A stretch of DNA of 64,000 nt from Planctomycetota bacterium (lineage in GTDB: Bacteria; Planctomycetota; Phycisphaerae; Phycisphaerales; UBA1924). The stretch is from NCBI GenBank assembly GCA_018242625.1, contig JAFEBO010000004.1, positions 186,001-250,000 on the forward strand, written 5' to 3'. The position numbers and the translations under genes were made by a program. This document shows, in pieces, positions 1-9,389 of this stretch (position 1 is its first letter; each line of letters starts with the position of its first letter). The notes under the pieces are model-generated. The model saw only the letters and a list, made by a program, of their open reading frames with translations, was not told the origin of the DNA and did no database searches.

Positions 1-181
1 GGATTGGGATGCCGCACACCCCGGGCACAGGGTGCCCGGAGCGTCTGTGGGGCGATCAACGCCGCATCGGGAACATTGATTGGCGACTGCCATTGCTGAG
101 CGCTCCGACCTTCCGCGGGGCGGCGCGCTCAGCGTCTTGGGCCGTTGAGCGGAGAACCCCTCGACAGTCTATCGCGCGGGA

Positions 182-2332
182 TCAGGGGCACAGCAGCTGT
201 TCATACGCACCGACGAAGATTACAAAGTCGGCGTCGTCGGTGACTCCATCGCCATTGAAGTCGCCGAGCGGGTCTTCGAGCATGTCGTATGAGACGACGA
301 AGAGCGAAAAGTCGGCGTCGTCTACCAGTCCATCGGCGTTAAGGTCGCAGATGCAGGTGGCTTCCGCGACGTTGCCGGTGAGGACCAGGCCGTAACCCTG
401 GGTTCCGACATTGACGGCGGCTGCATCGATGCGTGCAAACCAGACGCCCGGGGTGGGGTTCTGGAAAAGAGCCATCTCGACGTTGTTCAGGGCGTCGGCG
501 CTGCCGCCGGTGGTGCTCCAGCCGGAGTTCAGGGCGTTTCCGAGGTAGTTCACACGCCCTGGGGCGATGAGGGTCAGATCGAGGTTGTTGACCACCGGGG
601 CGGTCGAAGCGACATCGCCGGGGGCGTCGTGGAATGCGAGTGTGGCGCGCAGGTCCTGATTCCCGGGCAGGACGACAAAGCGGAAGAGCTTTGACTGTCC
701 GGTGGTCAGCGAGCCGGGAGCGTTGTTGAGAGCGTCGCGAACCAGGAGTTTCCTGCTATCTCCGGCGAAGAAGGCGCCGCGATCGGCAAGCAGCCGGCCC
801 CAGCCGGCAGAGTTATCCGGGTAGGCGGCCTGCGACGACATGCGGACGGCGCTGTTGAGGATCATGGCCTTGAGCAGAGCGCCGCTCGGGTTCAAGGCGT
901 TGCCGGGCACTGCGGCTCCGGTCGGGTAATACCCGCTCGTGAAGTACTGTCGGAAGAGGGTGGCCATACCTGAGACCATCGGAGCGGCCATGGAAGTACC
1001 GCTCAGAGCGACCGTGCCGCACCCGCTCCCGTTGGCAGCAGAAGCGATCTGGAAGCCCGGCGCGGCGATCTCGGGCTTCCGCCGCCCGTCGGTGGTGGGG
1101 CCGGTGCCGTAGTAGTAGAGGCTTTCCTGGTTGGGCGAATCGCCGCACGCCACGGTTGCAAGGCAGTTCTTGGCGTTTTCAGGATTGGTGAGCGGACCGG
1201 CCTCGGCCGTTGCGAACACAAGGAGGCAGTCGCTGTTGAGCCAAGAGAAGTTGTCGACAGCGCGGCAGGTGACGTCGTAAGCGTTGGTGTTTTTGTTTCC
1301 CCAGCTGTTGTTGTGGACGAATGCACCCTTGGAATAGTTCAGCGTGAACAGATTGAAGATCGTGGATTCGTTGAGCGACAGCCCGTTGGCGAAGGCGATG
1401 CGTGCGCCGTACGCGACGCCGCGGGTTTCCGTCTCGCTTCCACCGTCGCCGGCGCATGTGCCGGAAACATGGGTCGCGTGCTGTCCCACGCTCAGCGATG
1501 AGCTCAGCGACACGATCTTGCGGTGGAGCGGGCCGATGGGGTTGACCGGATCGCTGAAGGAGCAGTGAGCGGAATCGATCTTGCCGCTCGCCTCGACGAT
1601 GCCCATGATCTGGCCCGTTCCCGTCAGGCCGGCGGCATAAAAAGGCGTGACGGCAGGGGTGTTGGACTGAATCACCCAGCGTGCGGTGAGATTGCGGTCT
1701 TCGTACTCGGGAAATTCATCGATGAAGTGGACGCCCGGGATGCGGCTCAGCGCACCGAGCTGATTGGCGGGCAGCGCCATAACGGCGAGCGAATCTCCGC
1801 CCGCGTTCTCGATGCGAAGCACTTGCGCCCCTGCGAGCGATCCGAGCCGAGTGCGCATCACGCCCGGATCCGCGCCCGGCTCGAGCGACACAATGAGCGC
1901 CAGTTTTCCGGCGTCGCGCAGCCGCTCACGCGCGGCGTCGGCGAAGTTGCGTGCCGGCCGGCCTGCAAGCCCAGGGGCGATCTTCCACTCCGGTTTGAAA
2001 TCCGTCAGGCCACGGACAAACCCGAGCCGCTCGAGCGCTTGCGGGTTGACGGCCGCGCCCGAGACAAGAAATGAATCGCCTTCCAGAAAACCCCGCACCT
2101 GGACGCCGGCGCGTGCGAGGGCGGCGCGGCGTTCGGGCGACATCGGCCCGTCGAGCGAGAGCACTCGGCTCTGCTGTGCCGCCCCGATTGTGCGTTCCTT
2201 CAAAAGATTGGGTGTTTCCCCCAGCCGCACATCCCGGGCGCGCAAGCGGAGCGTCTGCTCGGCGCTGGCCGCGGAACACGCCAGGCCGCATACCGCGCCA
2301 AGCAACAGAAGGGATTGCGCACTGATATTCAT
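182..2332 (-). CDS. Secreted subtilisin-like serine protease with C-terminal dockerin-like domain
   Basis: About 716 residues. The start is placed at the ATG at 2332 because it begins a clean signal peptide (MNISAQSLLLLGAVCGLAC...ASA); the longer reading frame adds an unlikely Arg/Pro-rich leader. The peptidase S8 domain spans roughly residues 235-560: His285 in QHATHVSGT, oxyanion Asn342 in HNNSWGN and Ser447 in GTSMAAPMVSG are intact. At the usual catalytic Asp position the sequence reads GIVEASGKID, so Glu247 appears to replace Asp. A beta-sandwich domain typical of KP-43-like subtilases probably follows. The last ~60 residues hold two DxNxDGxxDDADF loops bounded by Cys, the dockerin-like tail of planctomycete exported proteins. 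Likely role: extracellular proteolysis. It is the last gene in its direction here; a terminator separates it from the upstream STAS gene. Confidence 0.88.
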   Translation of the reverse strand: MNISAQSLLLLGAVCGLACSAASAEQTLRLRARDVRLGETPNLLKERTIGAAQQSRVLSLDGPMSPERRAALARAGVQVRGFLEGDSFLVSGAAVNPQALERLGFVRGLTDFKPEWKIAPGLAGRPARNFADAARERLRDAGKLALIVSLEPGADPGVMRTRLGSLAGAQVLRIENAGGDSLAVMALPANQLGALSRIPGVHFIDEFPEYEDRNLTARWVIQSNTPAVTPFYAAGLTGTGQIMGIVEASGKIDSAHCSFSDPVNPIGPLHRKIVSLSSSLSVGQHATHVSGTCAGDGGSETETRGVAYGARIAFANGLSLNESTIFNLFTLNYSKGAFVHNNSWGNKNTNAYDVTCRAVDNFSWLNSDCLLVFATAEAGPLTNPENAKNCLATVACGDSPNQESLYYYGTGPTTDGRRKPEIAAPGFQIASAANGSGCGTVALSGTSMAAPMVSGMATLFRQYFTSGYYPTGAAVPGNALNPSGALLKAMILNSAVRMSSQAAYPDNSAGWGRLLADRGAFFAGDSRKLLVRDALNNAPGSLTTGQSKLFRFVVLPGNQDLRATLAFHDAPGDVASTAPVVNNLDLTLIAPGRVNYLGNALNSGWSTTGGSADALNNVEMALFQNPTPGVWFARIDAAAVNVGTQGYGLVLTGNVAEATCICDLNADGLVDDADFSLFVVSYDMLEDPLGDFNGDGVTDDADFVIFVGAYEQLLCP

Positions 2333-2395
2333 GGCTGGAGAAACGGACGGGGCGTGCAAGCGAATCGGCGGTCGGCCGGGGCAGATTGAAGGGAA

Positions 2396-2429
2396 CAAAA
2401 ACACCCTCCGCAACGAGGTACGGAGGGTG
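2396..2429 (-). terminator. Rho-independent terminator after the STAS gene
   Basis: A perfect 9-bp inverted repeat (2402-2410 with 2421-2429, 10-nt loop) is followed on the minus strand by TTTTTGTT. It lies about 75 nt past the stop codon of the STAS gene and just before the subtilase start, so it should insulate the two genes. Confidence 0.75.
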
Positions 2430-2502
2430 GGGCGGCAAAGTTTCGGCGGTCCGCGCAGGTCCGAGAATAGCGGTCAAAATACCGAGATCGCGGGCTGAAA
2501 TT

Positions 2503-3063
2503 TCAGGCGGCGTCGCCGCGGCTGAAGTTGAACCAGCGCGAGAGGCCGGAACTGCTCGCCCTTTCGGCGGAGGCGGCGAGCCGCTGAAGGGCCTCCTTCA
2601 CGGAGCCTGCGATGTAGAGCTGCCGATGGAGGCCTGTTTCACGCAGCAGGGATTCGAGCCGTGGCGAGAGCGCCATGATCGCGAGCTTGCCGCCGGATTG
2701 CTCGCACTGCCTGGCGACCGTGATCATCGCGTTGATCCATGCGCACGAGAAATCAGAGACCTTGGACATGTCGAGCGCGAGGCGCCCTCCGGTGAGCCGT
2801 GCCAGCGAGACAAGCTCCGGCCCGAGCTGGGCGGCGTGCGACTCACGGAGGTTGGGGACGTTGAACGCGATGACGGTTGCGTAGGGCAGGCGGTCGACCG
2901 ACATCAGCGCATCGCGCGGCTGACCCTGCGCCGGAGTTCCGCTCGGCCCCGGCGGCGCCGCGGGGCGAAGAGGCCGTTCGCCGGCGGGGCTTTTCCGACC
3001 CGGGGCCGAAGTGCTGTTCCCCGCGCCGGGCAGAATCGTGTCGCAATCGGAGAAAATATCCAT
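2503..3063 (-). CDS. STAS-domain protein (anti-sigma-factor-antagonist-like)
   Basis: 186 residues from the ATG at 3063, chosen because a GGGGAGAGCGAGGG ribosome-binding tract precedes it and upstream codons look non-coding. After a disordered Ser/Pro/Arg-rich N-terminus (about residues 1-50), a STAS fold covers roughly 52-165: RLALDMSKVSDFSCAWINAM corresponds to the strand and helix that carry the phosphorylatable Ser in SpoIIAA-like proteins, although the usual SSG is not kept. A phosphatase of the matching type (SpoIIE/PP2C) is encoded at 34804 but is not linked. The partner kinase or anti-sigma factor is not in the window, so the pathway is unknown. It may instead act as an STAS scaffold. 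Confidence 0.7.
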   Translation of the reverse strand: MDIFSDCDTILPGAGNSTSAPGRKSPAGERPLRPAAPPGPSGTPAQGQPRDALMSVDRLPYATVIAFNVPNLRESHAAQLGPELVSLARLTGGRLALDMSKVSDFSCAWINAMITVARQCEQSGGKLAIMALSPRLESLLRETGLHRQLYIAGSVKEALQRLAASAERASSSGLSRWFNFSRGDAA

Positions 3064-3478
3064 CCCTCGCTCTCCCCTGCCGCACTGCGGCAAAGAGCCG
3101 ACCGGGAAGTGCGACACTCCGGAAAAGGGGAATCCCTTGACGAGGAGGTGCGGCCGCGGCCGGCTCGTTCTCTCGTTAAGGAACGCATTGAAAGAGGCGT
3201 ATTGCAAGCCCCGGAAGCGGGCGCGGCGGCAAACCATGCGCGTCTGATCCTTCTGTGAGGCCCTTGCGGGCCTGTCCGGTTTTCTCGGTCGTGTCCACCC
3301 GCGTTTGGTGGGTACGCTTTTCATAGATGCACGGAGGCACTGGAGCCGTCAGGAACTGGGGCAAAAGATGTGCGGTCTTTGAACCGGCCTTTCGAACCTT
3401 TGATTGATGGGAAACGCTTGACGCGATTTTCACGGAGCAGCCGCCGCAGCAGGGGCGGTTGACGGAGACAGGAACGGC
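3064..3478. other. Divergent intergenic region (415 nt)
   Basis: No gene seen. It separates the divergent STAS gene and ABC operon, so it should hold promoters for both. A 6-bp GC hairpin (3258-3263 with 3268-3273) and a CCACC/GGTGG inverted repeat near 3295-3311 are visible. TTGACG occurs near 3418 and TTGACG again near 3458, without a convincing -10 element. Confidence 0.4.
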
Positions 3479-4507
3479 ATGATCAGCATCCGAAACATCA
3501 CCAAGCGGTACGGGGGCGGGTCGGCCTCGATCCTGGCGGTCGATGGCGTCAGCCTCGAGGTGGGAGCGGGCGAAGTCCTGGGCTTCCTCGGCCCCAACGG
3601 CGCCGGCAAATCAACCACCATGAAGATGGTGACCGGATTCCTCACCCCTACCAGCGGGACGGCGGTGGTCTGCGGGCGGGACGTGGTGGAGGATCCTGTC
3701 GGAGTGAAGAGTGCGATCGGCTATCTGCCGGAGGGCGCGCCGAATTACCCCGACATGACGGCCCGCTCTTTTCTTGATTTCATCGCGCGAGTGCGTGGTC
3801 TGAGCGGAGCGGAGAAGAAACGCAAGGTCGACGCGGTGGTAGAAAGGGTGCACATCGGTGGCGTGCTGCGCCAGCCGATCGAGACGCTGTCCAAGGGCTT
3901 CAAGCGGAGAGTGGGGCTGGCGCAGGCGATGCTGCACGATCCGCCCGTTCTGATCCTCGACGAGCCCACCGATGGCCTGGATCCGAATCAGAAGCACGAA
4001 GTGCGTCACGTCATCCGTGCCATGGCCGACCGGGGCGACTCCGGGCGAGCGGTCGTTCTGAGCACGCACATTCTTGAAGAGGTCGAGGCGATCTGCACGC
4101 GCGCGGTGATCATCGCGAAGGGGCGGGTGCTCGTGGACGGAACGCCGGCGCAATTGCGGGCGATGAGCAAGTACCACAACGCCGTGAGTGTCACTCTGGT
4201 GCCGCCAATCAACGCCGCGGGCGAGCCGGTCAACCTTGCGGGTGAATTGGCGACGATGAAGTGGGTCGCGGAAGTGGAGGATCAGGGTGTGCGGCACGTG
4301 CCGGTTTCGCCGGCCGGTCCGGGCGGGCCGCGGCAATCGTGCACGCTCCTGGCCAAGGGCGGGCGGCCCCTGCTGGCCGACGTGACCAGCCTGGCCAAGA
4401 GCCGCGGGTGGACAATCGAGACCGTCTCGGTCGAAGCGGGAAGACTCGACGATGTCTTCCGCGAACTGACACAGAAAGAGCACGTCCGTGCGGGAGGTGC
4501 GGCATGA
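3479..4507 (+). CDS. ABC transporter ATP-binding protein (GldA-like)
   Basis: 342 residues. It hydrolyses ATP to drive the permease encoded next. Walker A GPNGAGKST is at residues 38-46, the signature LSKGF at 137-141 and Walker B VLILDEPTDGLDP at 157-169, with the switch His in LSTHILEEVE near 196. A C-terminal ~120-residue extension is usual for ABC-2 type exporters. Its stop overlaps the permease start (ATGA at 4504-4507), indicating translational coupling. With the two following genes it forms the GldA/permease/GldG set that in Bacteroidetes is linked to gliding and in planctomycetes is common without proven gliding, so the substrate is unknown. Confidence 0.92.
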   Translation: MISIRNITKRYGGGSASILAVDGVSLEVGAGEVLGFLGPNGAGKSTTMKMVTGFLTPTSGTAVVCGRDVVEDPVGVKSAIGYLPEGAPNYPDMTARSFLDFIARVRGLSGAEKKRKVDAVVERVHIGGVLRQPIETLSKGFKRRVGLAQAMLHDPPVLILDEPTDGLDPNQKHEVRHVIRAMADRGDSGRAVVLSTHILEEVEAICTRAVIIAKGRVLVDGTPAQLRAMSKYHNAVSVTLVPPINAAGEPVNLAGELATMKWVAEVEDQGVRHVPVSPAGPGGPRQSCTLLAKGGRPLLADVTSLAKSRGWTIETVSVEAGRLDDVFRELTQKEHVRAGGAA

Positions 4508-5238
4508 TCGGACTCTGGCCCGTGTTCAGGCGGGAGTTGTCGGGCTATTTCACGACGCCCGTCGCCCTGGTCTTTATTGTCATCTTTCTGTTCCTCTCGG
4601 GCATCTTCACCTTCCAGATCGGGAAGTTCTTCGAGGCCGGTCAGGCCGATCTCTCGGCGTTTTTCACTTTCCATCCGTGGCTCTATCTCTTTCTTATCCC
4701 AGCTGTTTCAATGCGGCTTTGGGCGGAGGAACGAAAGACGGGCACGATCGAGCTGCTGCTGACCCTTCCGATTTCACTTCCGGCGGCGGTGCTCGGCAAA
4801 TATCTCGCCGCGTGGGCATTTACCGGGATCGCTCTCTTGCTCACCTTCCCCGTGTGGATCACGGTGAACTATCTCGGGCAGCCGGATAACGGCGTCATCC
4901 TTGCCGGCTATCTCGGGAGTCTGCTGATGGCCGGGGCGTTCCTGGCGATCGGCTCGTGCATCAGCGCCACGACCAAAAGCCAGGTGATTGCTTTCATCAT
5001 CTCGGTCGTGGTGTGCCTGCTCTTCATGCTCGCGGGGCTGAAGGAAGTGCAGGGCTTTGTGAGCGGCTGGCTTCCCCTGGAGGCGGTGCAGGTTGTCGGC
5101 GGGTTCAGTTTCCTGACCCGCTTTGAATCGGTCGCCAAGGGCGTGCTGGACCTTCGCGACATCGTCTTCTTTGTCTCCATCATCGCAACCTTCGTTGCCG
5201 CCACAGCGGTTGTTGTCAATATGAAAAAGGCGGAATAG
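4504..5238 (+). CDS. ABC-2 type transporter permease (GldF-like)
   Basis: 244 residues, start ATG overlapping the upstream stop by 4 nt. Six hydrophobic segments can be followed: about 18-40, 60-78, 100-125, 135-160, 170-190 and 215-238. The segment with RLWAEERKTGTIELLLTLP between the second and third helices is typical of ABC-2 permeases. It forms the membrane half of the transporter with the ATPase before it, presumably as a dimer. The next gene follows after about 50 nt. Confidence 0.9.
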   Translation: MIGLWPVFRRELSGYFTTPVALVFIVIFLFLSGIFTFQIGKFFEAGQADLSAFFTFHPWLYLFLIPAVSMRLWAEERKTGTIELLLTLPISLPAAVLGKYLAAWAFTGIALLLTFPVWITVNYLGQPDNGVILAGYLGSLLMAGAFLAIGSCISATTKSQVIAFIISVVVCLLFMLAGLKEVQGFVSGWLPLEAVQVVGGFSFLTRFESVAKGVLDLRDIVFFVSIIATFVAATAVVVNMKKAE

Positions 5239-5287
5239 CCAGCGGCATGTAGGTTCGTACAGCATGCCCTTCCGGCGGAAAAGAATC

Positions 5288-7228
5288 ATGAACGCACGAC
5301 TCTTCGGAATTGTTTCGCTGATTCTGCTCGCGGTGCTGCTCGTCGCGGTCAATGTCTTTGCGGGAGCCGCTCTCCGATCGACCCGGCTTGACCTTACCCA
5401 GGGACGGCTTTACACGCTGACGCAGGGCTCCCGCAACATCGCGCAAAGCCCGGCGGAGCCCATCACGCTTACGTTCTACTACTCGGCGAAGGCGGCGCAG
5501 GGCCGGCCGCAGATTCAGTCGATCGCGCAGCGCATTGCCGACCTGCTCGATGAATTCGCGCGGGCATCGAAGGGCAAGGTGGTGGTCCGTACGGCGGATC
5601 CCGAGTCTTTCAGCGAAGAGGAAGACAAAGCTGTTCAGGCGGGGCTGGCCGGCATCCCGATGGGCAACGGCGAGTCGATTTACTTGGGCCTTGTCGGGAC
5701 AAACACCATCGGCGGCCGCGAAACGATCCCGCTCTTTGACCTTGGGAACGAGCGGTTCATCGAATACGAAGTTGCGCGGCTCATCCAGTCGCTCTCCCTC
5801 GCCAAAAAGCCGACGGTCGCCATCATCAGCAGCCTCCAGCTCGACGGGGGCTTCACAATGGACCCGCAGTCCGGGCGCCCGATGCAGAAGAAGGGCTGGG
5901 CGTTTGTCCGCGAGCTCAAACAGCTGTACGACGTGAAGATGCTCTCGGGAGAGAGCTTCGTCATCCCGCCCGAGACCTCGGTCCTGCTCTTGGTCCACCC
6001 GAAGAACCTGAGTGTCCGCACGCAGTTCCTCATCGATCAGTACGTACTCAAGGGCGGCAAGACGATTGTGTTTGTTGACCCTCTGTGCATGTCCGACGAT
6101 ACTCCCCAGCCGCGAGGGGGTCCCCCGCCCGAGCTTTCCTCCAACCTTGAAAATCTATTCGCCGCGTGGGGGATCGGTTTCGACTCCAAGAAGATCGCCG
6201 CCGACTCGCAGATGGGCACGCGCATCGTCGCCGCTCAGCCGGGCGGCAAGCAGCAGCAGGTCATCTTCCCGCCCTACATCAGCGTGGACTCACGCGGCCT
6301 CAACAAGAACGATCCCGCGACGGGGAAAGTGACCTCTATCAACTTCGCGATGGCCGGGTGGCTCACCCGGGCCGATTCGGCGGGCGGCACCGGCGACCTG
6401 CAGTGGACGCCGATCATCGAGACCACCGACGACTGCGAGACTCTCGATGTCTCGGCCATGATGTCGCTGACGGATCCGGCCAGCATCCTCGCGACCTTCA
6501 AGCCCCTGGGCAAGAAACTGACTCTGGCGGGCAGGCTCACGGGAACGCTGAAATCCGCCTTCCCCAATGGTGATCCGGCGGCGGCTGCTCCGGACCCGAC
6601 CAAGGCCGGGCCGGCCGCTCCCGCCTCGACCGACTGGCTCGCGCAGTCTTCCAAGCCGGCCGGCGTTGTGATCGTGGCCGATGTGGACGTGCTTTCGGAC
6701 CGGATGTGGATGCGGGAGCAGTCCCTGGGCGGGATCAGCCTCGGGGCGGTCAAGCTCGCGGACAATATCGATTTTCTGACCACCTGCATCGACACGTTTG
6801 TCGGATCGGGCGATCTTCTGGGCGTACGGGGCCGGGGCGAATACCTCCGGCCGTTCACACGCGTTGAGGAGATTCAGCGTGCGGCCGAGCAGAAGACACG
6901 GGCCGAGGAAGACCGTCTGAAAAAGCAGCTCGAAGAGGCCGAGCAGAAGATCGCCGCGCTCCAGCAGAAAAACCCCGACACCGGCGCCGGCGCCATGATC
7001 CTGACCGATGAGCAGAAAAAAGAAATCGACAGATTCATGGCGCAAAAGGTCGAGACGCGTAAAGAACTTCGCAAGGTCCAGTACGGCCTGCGACAGGAAG
7101 TGGACCGCCTGGGCGCATGGGTTAAGGCCATTAACATCGGCCTGGTTCCGGTTGCGATCATGCTGATCGCGCTGCTGTGGAGCGGAGTCCGAGTGATTTC
7201 CAGGCGCGGCGCAAAGTCCGCGGGTTGA
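5288..7228 (+). CDS. GldG-like ABC-type auxiliary membrane protein
   Basis: 646 residues from the ATG at 5288 (preceded by GGCGGAAAAGAATC); an in-frame ATG at 5264 would add eight residues. One N-terminal membrane helix (about 5-28), a long extracytoplasmic region with the GldG-type beginning (LDLTQGRLYTLTQGSRNI), a glutamine/glutamate/lysine-rich coiled coil near residues 540-600, and a C-terminal membrane anchor (about 615-637). In the family this component works with the GldA/GldF-type ATPase and permease. A Pro/Ala-rich linker interrupts it near residues 430-450. It lies 16 nt before the DUF4340 gene, in one operon. Confidence 0.88.
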   Translation: MNARLFGIVSLILLAVLLVAVNVFAGAALRSTRLDLTQGRLYTLTQGSRNIAQSPAEPITLTFYYSAKAAQGRPQIQSIAQRIADLLDEFARASKGKVVVRTADPESFSEEEDKAVQAGLAGIPMGNGESIYLGLVGTNTIGGRETIPLFDLGNERFIEYEVARLIQSLSLAKKPTVAIISSLQLDGGFTMDPQSGRPMQKKGWAFVRELKQLYDVKMLSGESFVIPPETSVLLLVHPKNLSVRTQFLIDQYVLKGGKTIVFVDPLCMSDDTPQPRGGPPPELSSNLENLFAAWGIGFDSKKIAADSQMGTRIVAAQPGGKQQQVIFPPYISVDSRGLNKNDPATGKVTSINFAMAGWLTRADSAGGTGDLQWTPIIETTDDCETLDVSAMMSLTDPASILATFKPLGKKLTLAGRLTGTLKSAFPNGDPAAAAPDPTKAGPAAPASTDWLAQSSKPAGVVIVADVDVLSDRMWMREQSLGGISLGAVKLADNIDFLTTCIDTFVGSGDLLGVRGRGEYLRPFTRVEEIQRAAEQKTRAEEDRLKKQLEEAEQKIAALQQKNPDTGAGAMILTDEQKKEIDRFMAQKVETRKELRKVQYGLRQEVDRLGAWVKAINIGLVPVAIMLIALLWSGVRVISRRGAKSAG

Positions 7229-7244
7229 TGATCGAGGGTTATCC

Positions 7245-8588
7245 ATGAGCAGCAAGCGACTGGTTTTACTCGCAGGTGTGACCGCCGCGATTTGTGCGGG
7301 CGCGTTCTTTGCCGTCCGGTCCAATCGCCCGCAGGCGCTGCCCGCCGACCCGGGCCCGGCCATGCCCGCTCTTGCATCGCGACTGAACGACGCCGCCTCG
7401 ATCACCATCACGCGGAGCGGCGGCGCGGTCACACTGACCCGCAGCGGCGAAGGCGAGAAAGCCCAGTGGGTCATTCCCGCCAAGGCGTCCTTCCCGGCCG
7501 ATCTGCAGAAGATCCGCACGACCCTCCTGCAGCTCAAGGACTTTCAGCTCGCCGAGCCGAAGACTTCCAATGCCGACTACTACCCCAAACTCGGCGTTCA
7601 GGATGTTCGGGTAATGCCAAAGCCAGAGGCGGGCAAGGAAACGCCGGCCGAGGCCCCGCCCGGAGCGATGATCGAGATCCGCGATTCGGGCGGGAAGGAG
7701 ATCGGCTCGCTGATTGTTGGGAACGCCGCCGATATCGGAAATGCAACCCTGGACCGTCCCCTCGAGACCGGCCAGTTTGTCCGACGCCCGGGGACCGTTC
7801 AGACCTGGCTCTCGCGCGGCACGATCTACCTCGATTCCGAACCCCTGAACTGGATCGACCGCAAGGTTGTGTCGCTTCCGCGCGAGCGCATCCAGTCGGC
7901 GACCGTCCGGCGTTTCGCGGTGGGGGGGCCGCAGCTGCCCGCCGATGCAAAGCCCGATCTGTTTGTGTCACGCAAGGCGAAAGACCAGGGGGAATTCGAC
8001 ACCGACCCCAAGCCCGCCGACAAGCAGCCCAAGCCCACCGAAAATCCAGATCAGCCCGTGGTCGCCGTGGCATTCCTGAATCTGGAAGATGTCATGAAGG
8101 ACCCGGGGGGTGTGATCGGTAATGCCGATCCCGCGGCGAAGGGGGAAAATGCGGCTCACCCGGCCGAAACCAGGTTCCTCACATTCGACGGGCTCGCGCT
8201 GACCGTCAAGACCGGCTTCGCGGACGGGAAGTGGTGGGCGGCCGTGAGTGCTGAAAGCACGGGAGACCCTGTGCTTCCCGGCAGCGACGCCGAAAAGCAG
8301 AAGAGCGATTCCGCATCGAGCGTCAAAGAGGCGGAAGAAATCAACAGGCGATGCAAGGGGTGGCTCTTTGCCATCTCTCAGTTTGATGCCAAGCGGCTGA
8401 GCGCGAAGTTTGATGAGTTGTGGGAGCCGATCCCGCCCCCGTCCCCGTCCACCCCGAAGGTCGGCCCGTCGGCGGAATTGCACCCCGAGACGCAGACCCC
8501 GTTGCCCCCGCGTTCTCCGGCGCAAGGCCAACCCAGTAACTCGCCTGCACCGGCCGAATTCCCCGCGCCGCTGCCGCCACCCAAATAA
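7245..8588 (+). CDS. DUF4340 domain-containing exported protein
   Basis: 447 residues. One N-terminal membrane segment or uncleaved signal (about 5-25), then the DUF4340 pattern: a WVIPAKASFPADLQKIRTTL stretch followed by the LGV (PKLGVQDV) element. A low-complexity linker rich in Pro, Lys and Asp is near residues 245-270, and the last ~45 residues are Pro-rich. DUF4340 proteins routinely follow GldG-like genes and are thought to be the extracytoplasmic part of the same ABC system; the molecular role is not known. It is the last gene of the four-gene operon and converges with the HU-like gene. Confidence 0.87.
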   Translation: MSSKRLVLLAGVTAAICAGAFFAVRSNRPQALPADPGPAMPALASRLNDAASITITRSGGAVTLTRSGEGEKAQWVIPAKASFPADLQKIRTTLLQLKDFQLAEPKTSNADYYPKLGVQDVRVMPKPEAGKETPAEAPPGAMIEIRDSGGKEIGSLIVGNAADIGNATLDRPLETGQFVRRPGTVQTWLSRGTIYLDSEPLNWIDRKVVSLPRERIQSATVRRFAVGGPQLPADAKPDLFVSRKAKDQGEFDTDPKPADKQPKPTENPDQPVVAVAFLNLEDVMKDPGGVIGNADPAAKGENAAHPAETRFLTFDGLALTVKTGFADGKWWAAVSAESTGDPVLPGSDAEKQKSDSASSVKEAEEINRRCKGWLFAISQFDAKRLSAKFDELWEPIPPPSPSTPKVGPSAELHPETQTPLPPRSPAQGQPSNSPAPAEFPAPLPPPK

Positions 8589-8625
8589 AGGGTGCCCCCC
8601 CGTCAAAGCGGCAGGAAACTGCTTT

Positions 8626-8985
8626 TCAGGCTTCGATTTTCTGAGCCGACATGCGCGGCTTTGCCACGACAACCGGCGCCGCGACACGCGGACGCGCCGG
8701 CGGCTCTTCCAGGCTCTCGCGCATGAGGCGTCCGATCTTGAACTTGACGGTGCGCTTGGCGGGAACCTCGACGCGTTCAAGCGTCTTTGGATTCTGCGCC
8801 GTGCGTGCCGCCCGCTGCTTCACCTCGAACACGCCGAAATCGCGAAACTCAAGGCGGTTGCCCTTCTTGAGTTCGTCGATGACCTGGTCCAGAAAGTCCT
8901 GTACAACCATCTTGACGAGCGGACGCTTCATTTTCGAGCGCTCGGCAATCTGATCGATCAAATCTTTTTTCGTGATCGTTCCCAT
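8626..8985 (-). CDS. HU/IHF-family DNA-binding protein with C-terminal tail
   Basis: 119 residues from ATG at 8985, where the HU fold begins (MGTITKKDLIDQIAE). The beta-arm region shows FRDFGVFEVKQRAAR and the following NPKT, as in HU/IHF, so DNA bending is expected. After the canonical ~92 residues there is an extra Pro/Ala/Arg/Lys-rich tail of about 25 residues (EEPPARPRVAAPVVVAKPR), which may add non-specific DNA contacts. It is monocistronic, converging with the DUF4340 gene at 37-nt distance. Confidence 0.92.
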   Translation of the reverse strand: MGTITKKDLIDQIAERSKMKRPLVKMVVQDFLDQVIDELKKGNRLEFRDFGVFEVKQRAARTAQNPKTLERVEVPAKRTVKFKIGRLMRESLEEPPARPRVAAPVVVAKPRMSAQKIEA

Positions 8986-9389
8986 AGCCCTGATTTCCCG
9001 CGTAAGAGCTTTCGGAATCCGTCCTTGTGCGGCATCGTTGTCGCACCATTCCCACCCGTCCAACCCCGCCCGCAAAAAGTTTCATCCGAACTGCGCACAC
9101 ATGCACCGATCAGATTGCAACCACTTTATTGACTGCATTTTCAGGCCCCCCCATGGCCTCATGACGATCAACATCGCCCCCCCTCTCTGTGCCAGCGGAT
9201 GACGCCGATGGCACCGTTCTTCATCCCGCGTCGTTTGCACGTCACGAAACGTTCAAGCGAGAGTATCCACGCTTTTGCCCCCCACGTCAACTCCGCTGCA
9301 CGAATCTCCACAAACCTGTGGACAAATCGCTTTCCGGACGCCCCGCGAGAAATCGCAACGAAACACTTGACTTAGGCCCGGGGGACAAT
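8986..9389. other. Intergenic region (404 nt), promoter side of the HU-like gene
   Basis: No gene seen. It holds the HU upstream region and the 3' side of the outer-membrane protein gene. A small perfect hairpin TCCACA-AACC-TGTGGA lies at 9307-9322. The minus strand of 9317-9325 reads TTGTCCACA, a DnaA-box-like 9-mer that occurs only singly here. Confidence 0.35.

Noticed and set aside
21..39. Perfect 8-bp hairpin CCGGGCAC/GTGCCCGG near the window start
   Set aside because: It has no T tract on either strand and lies about 140 nt past the subtilase stop, so a terminator cannot be supported.
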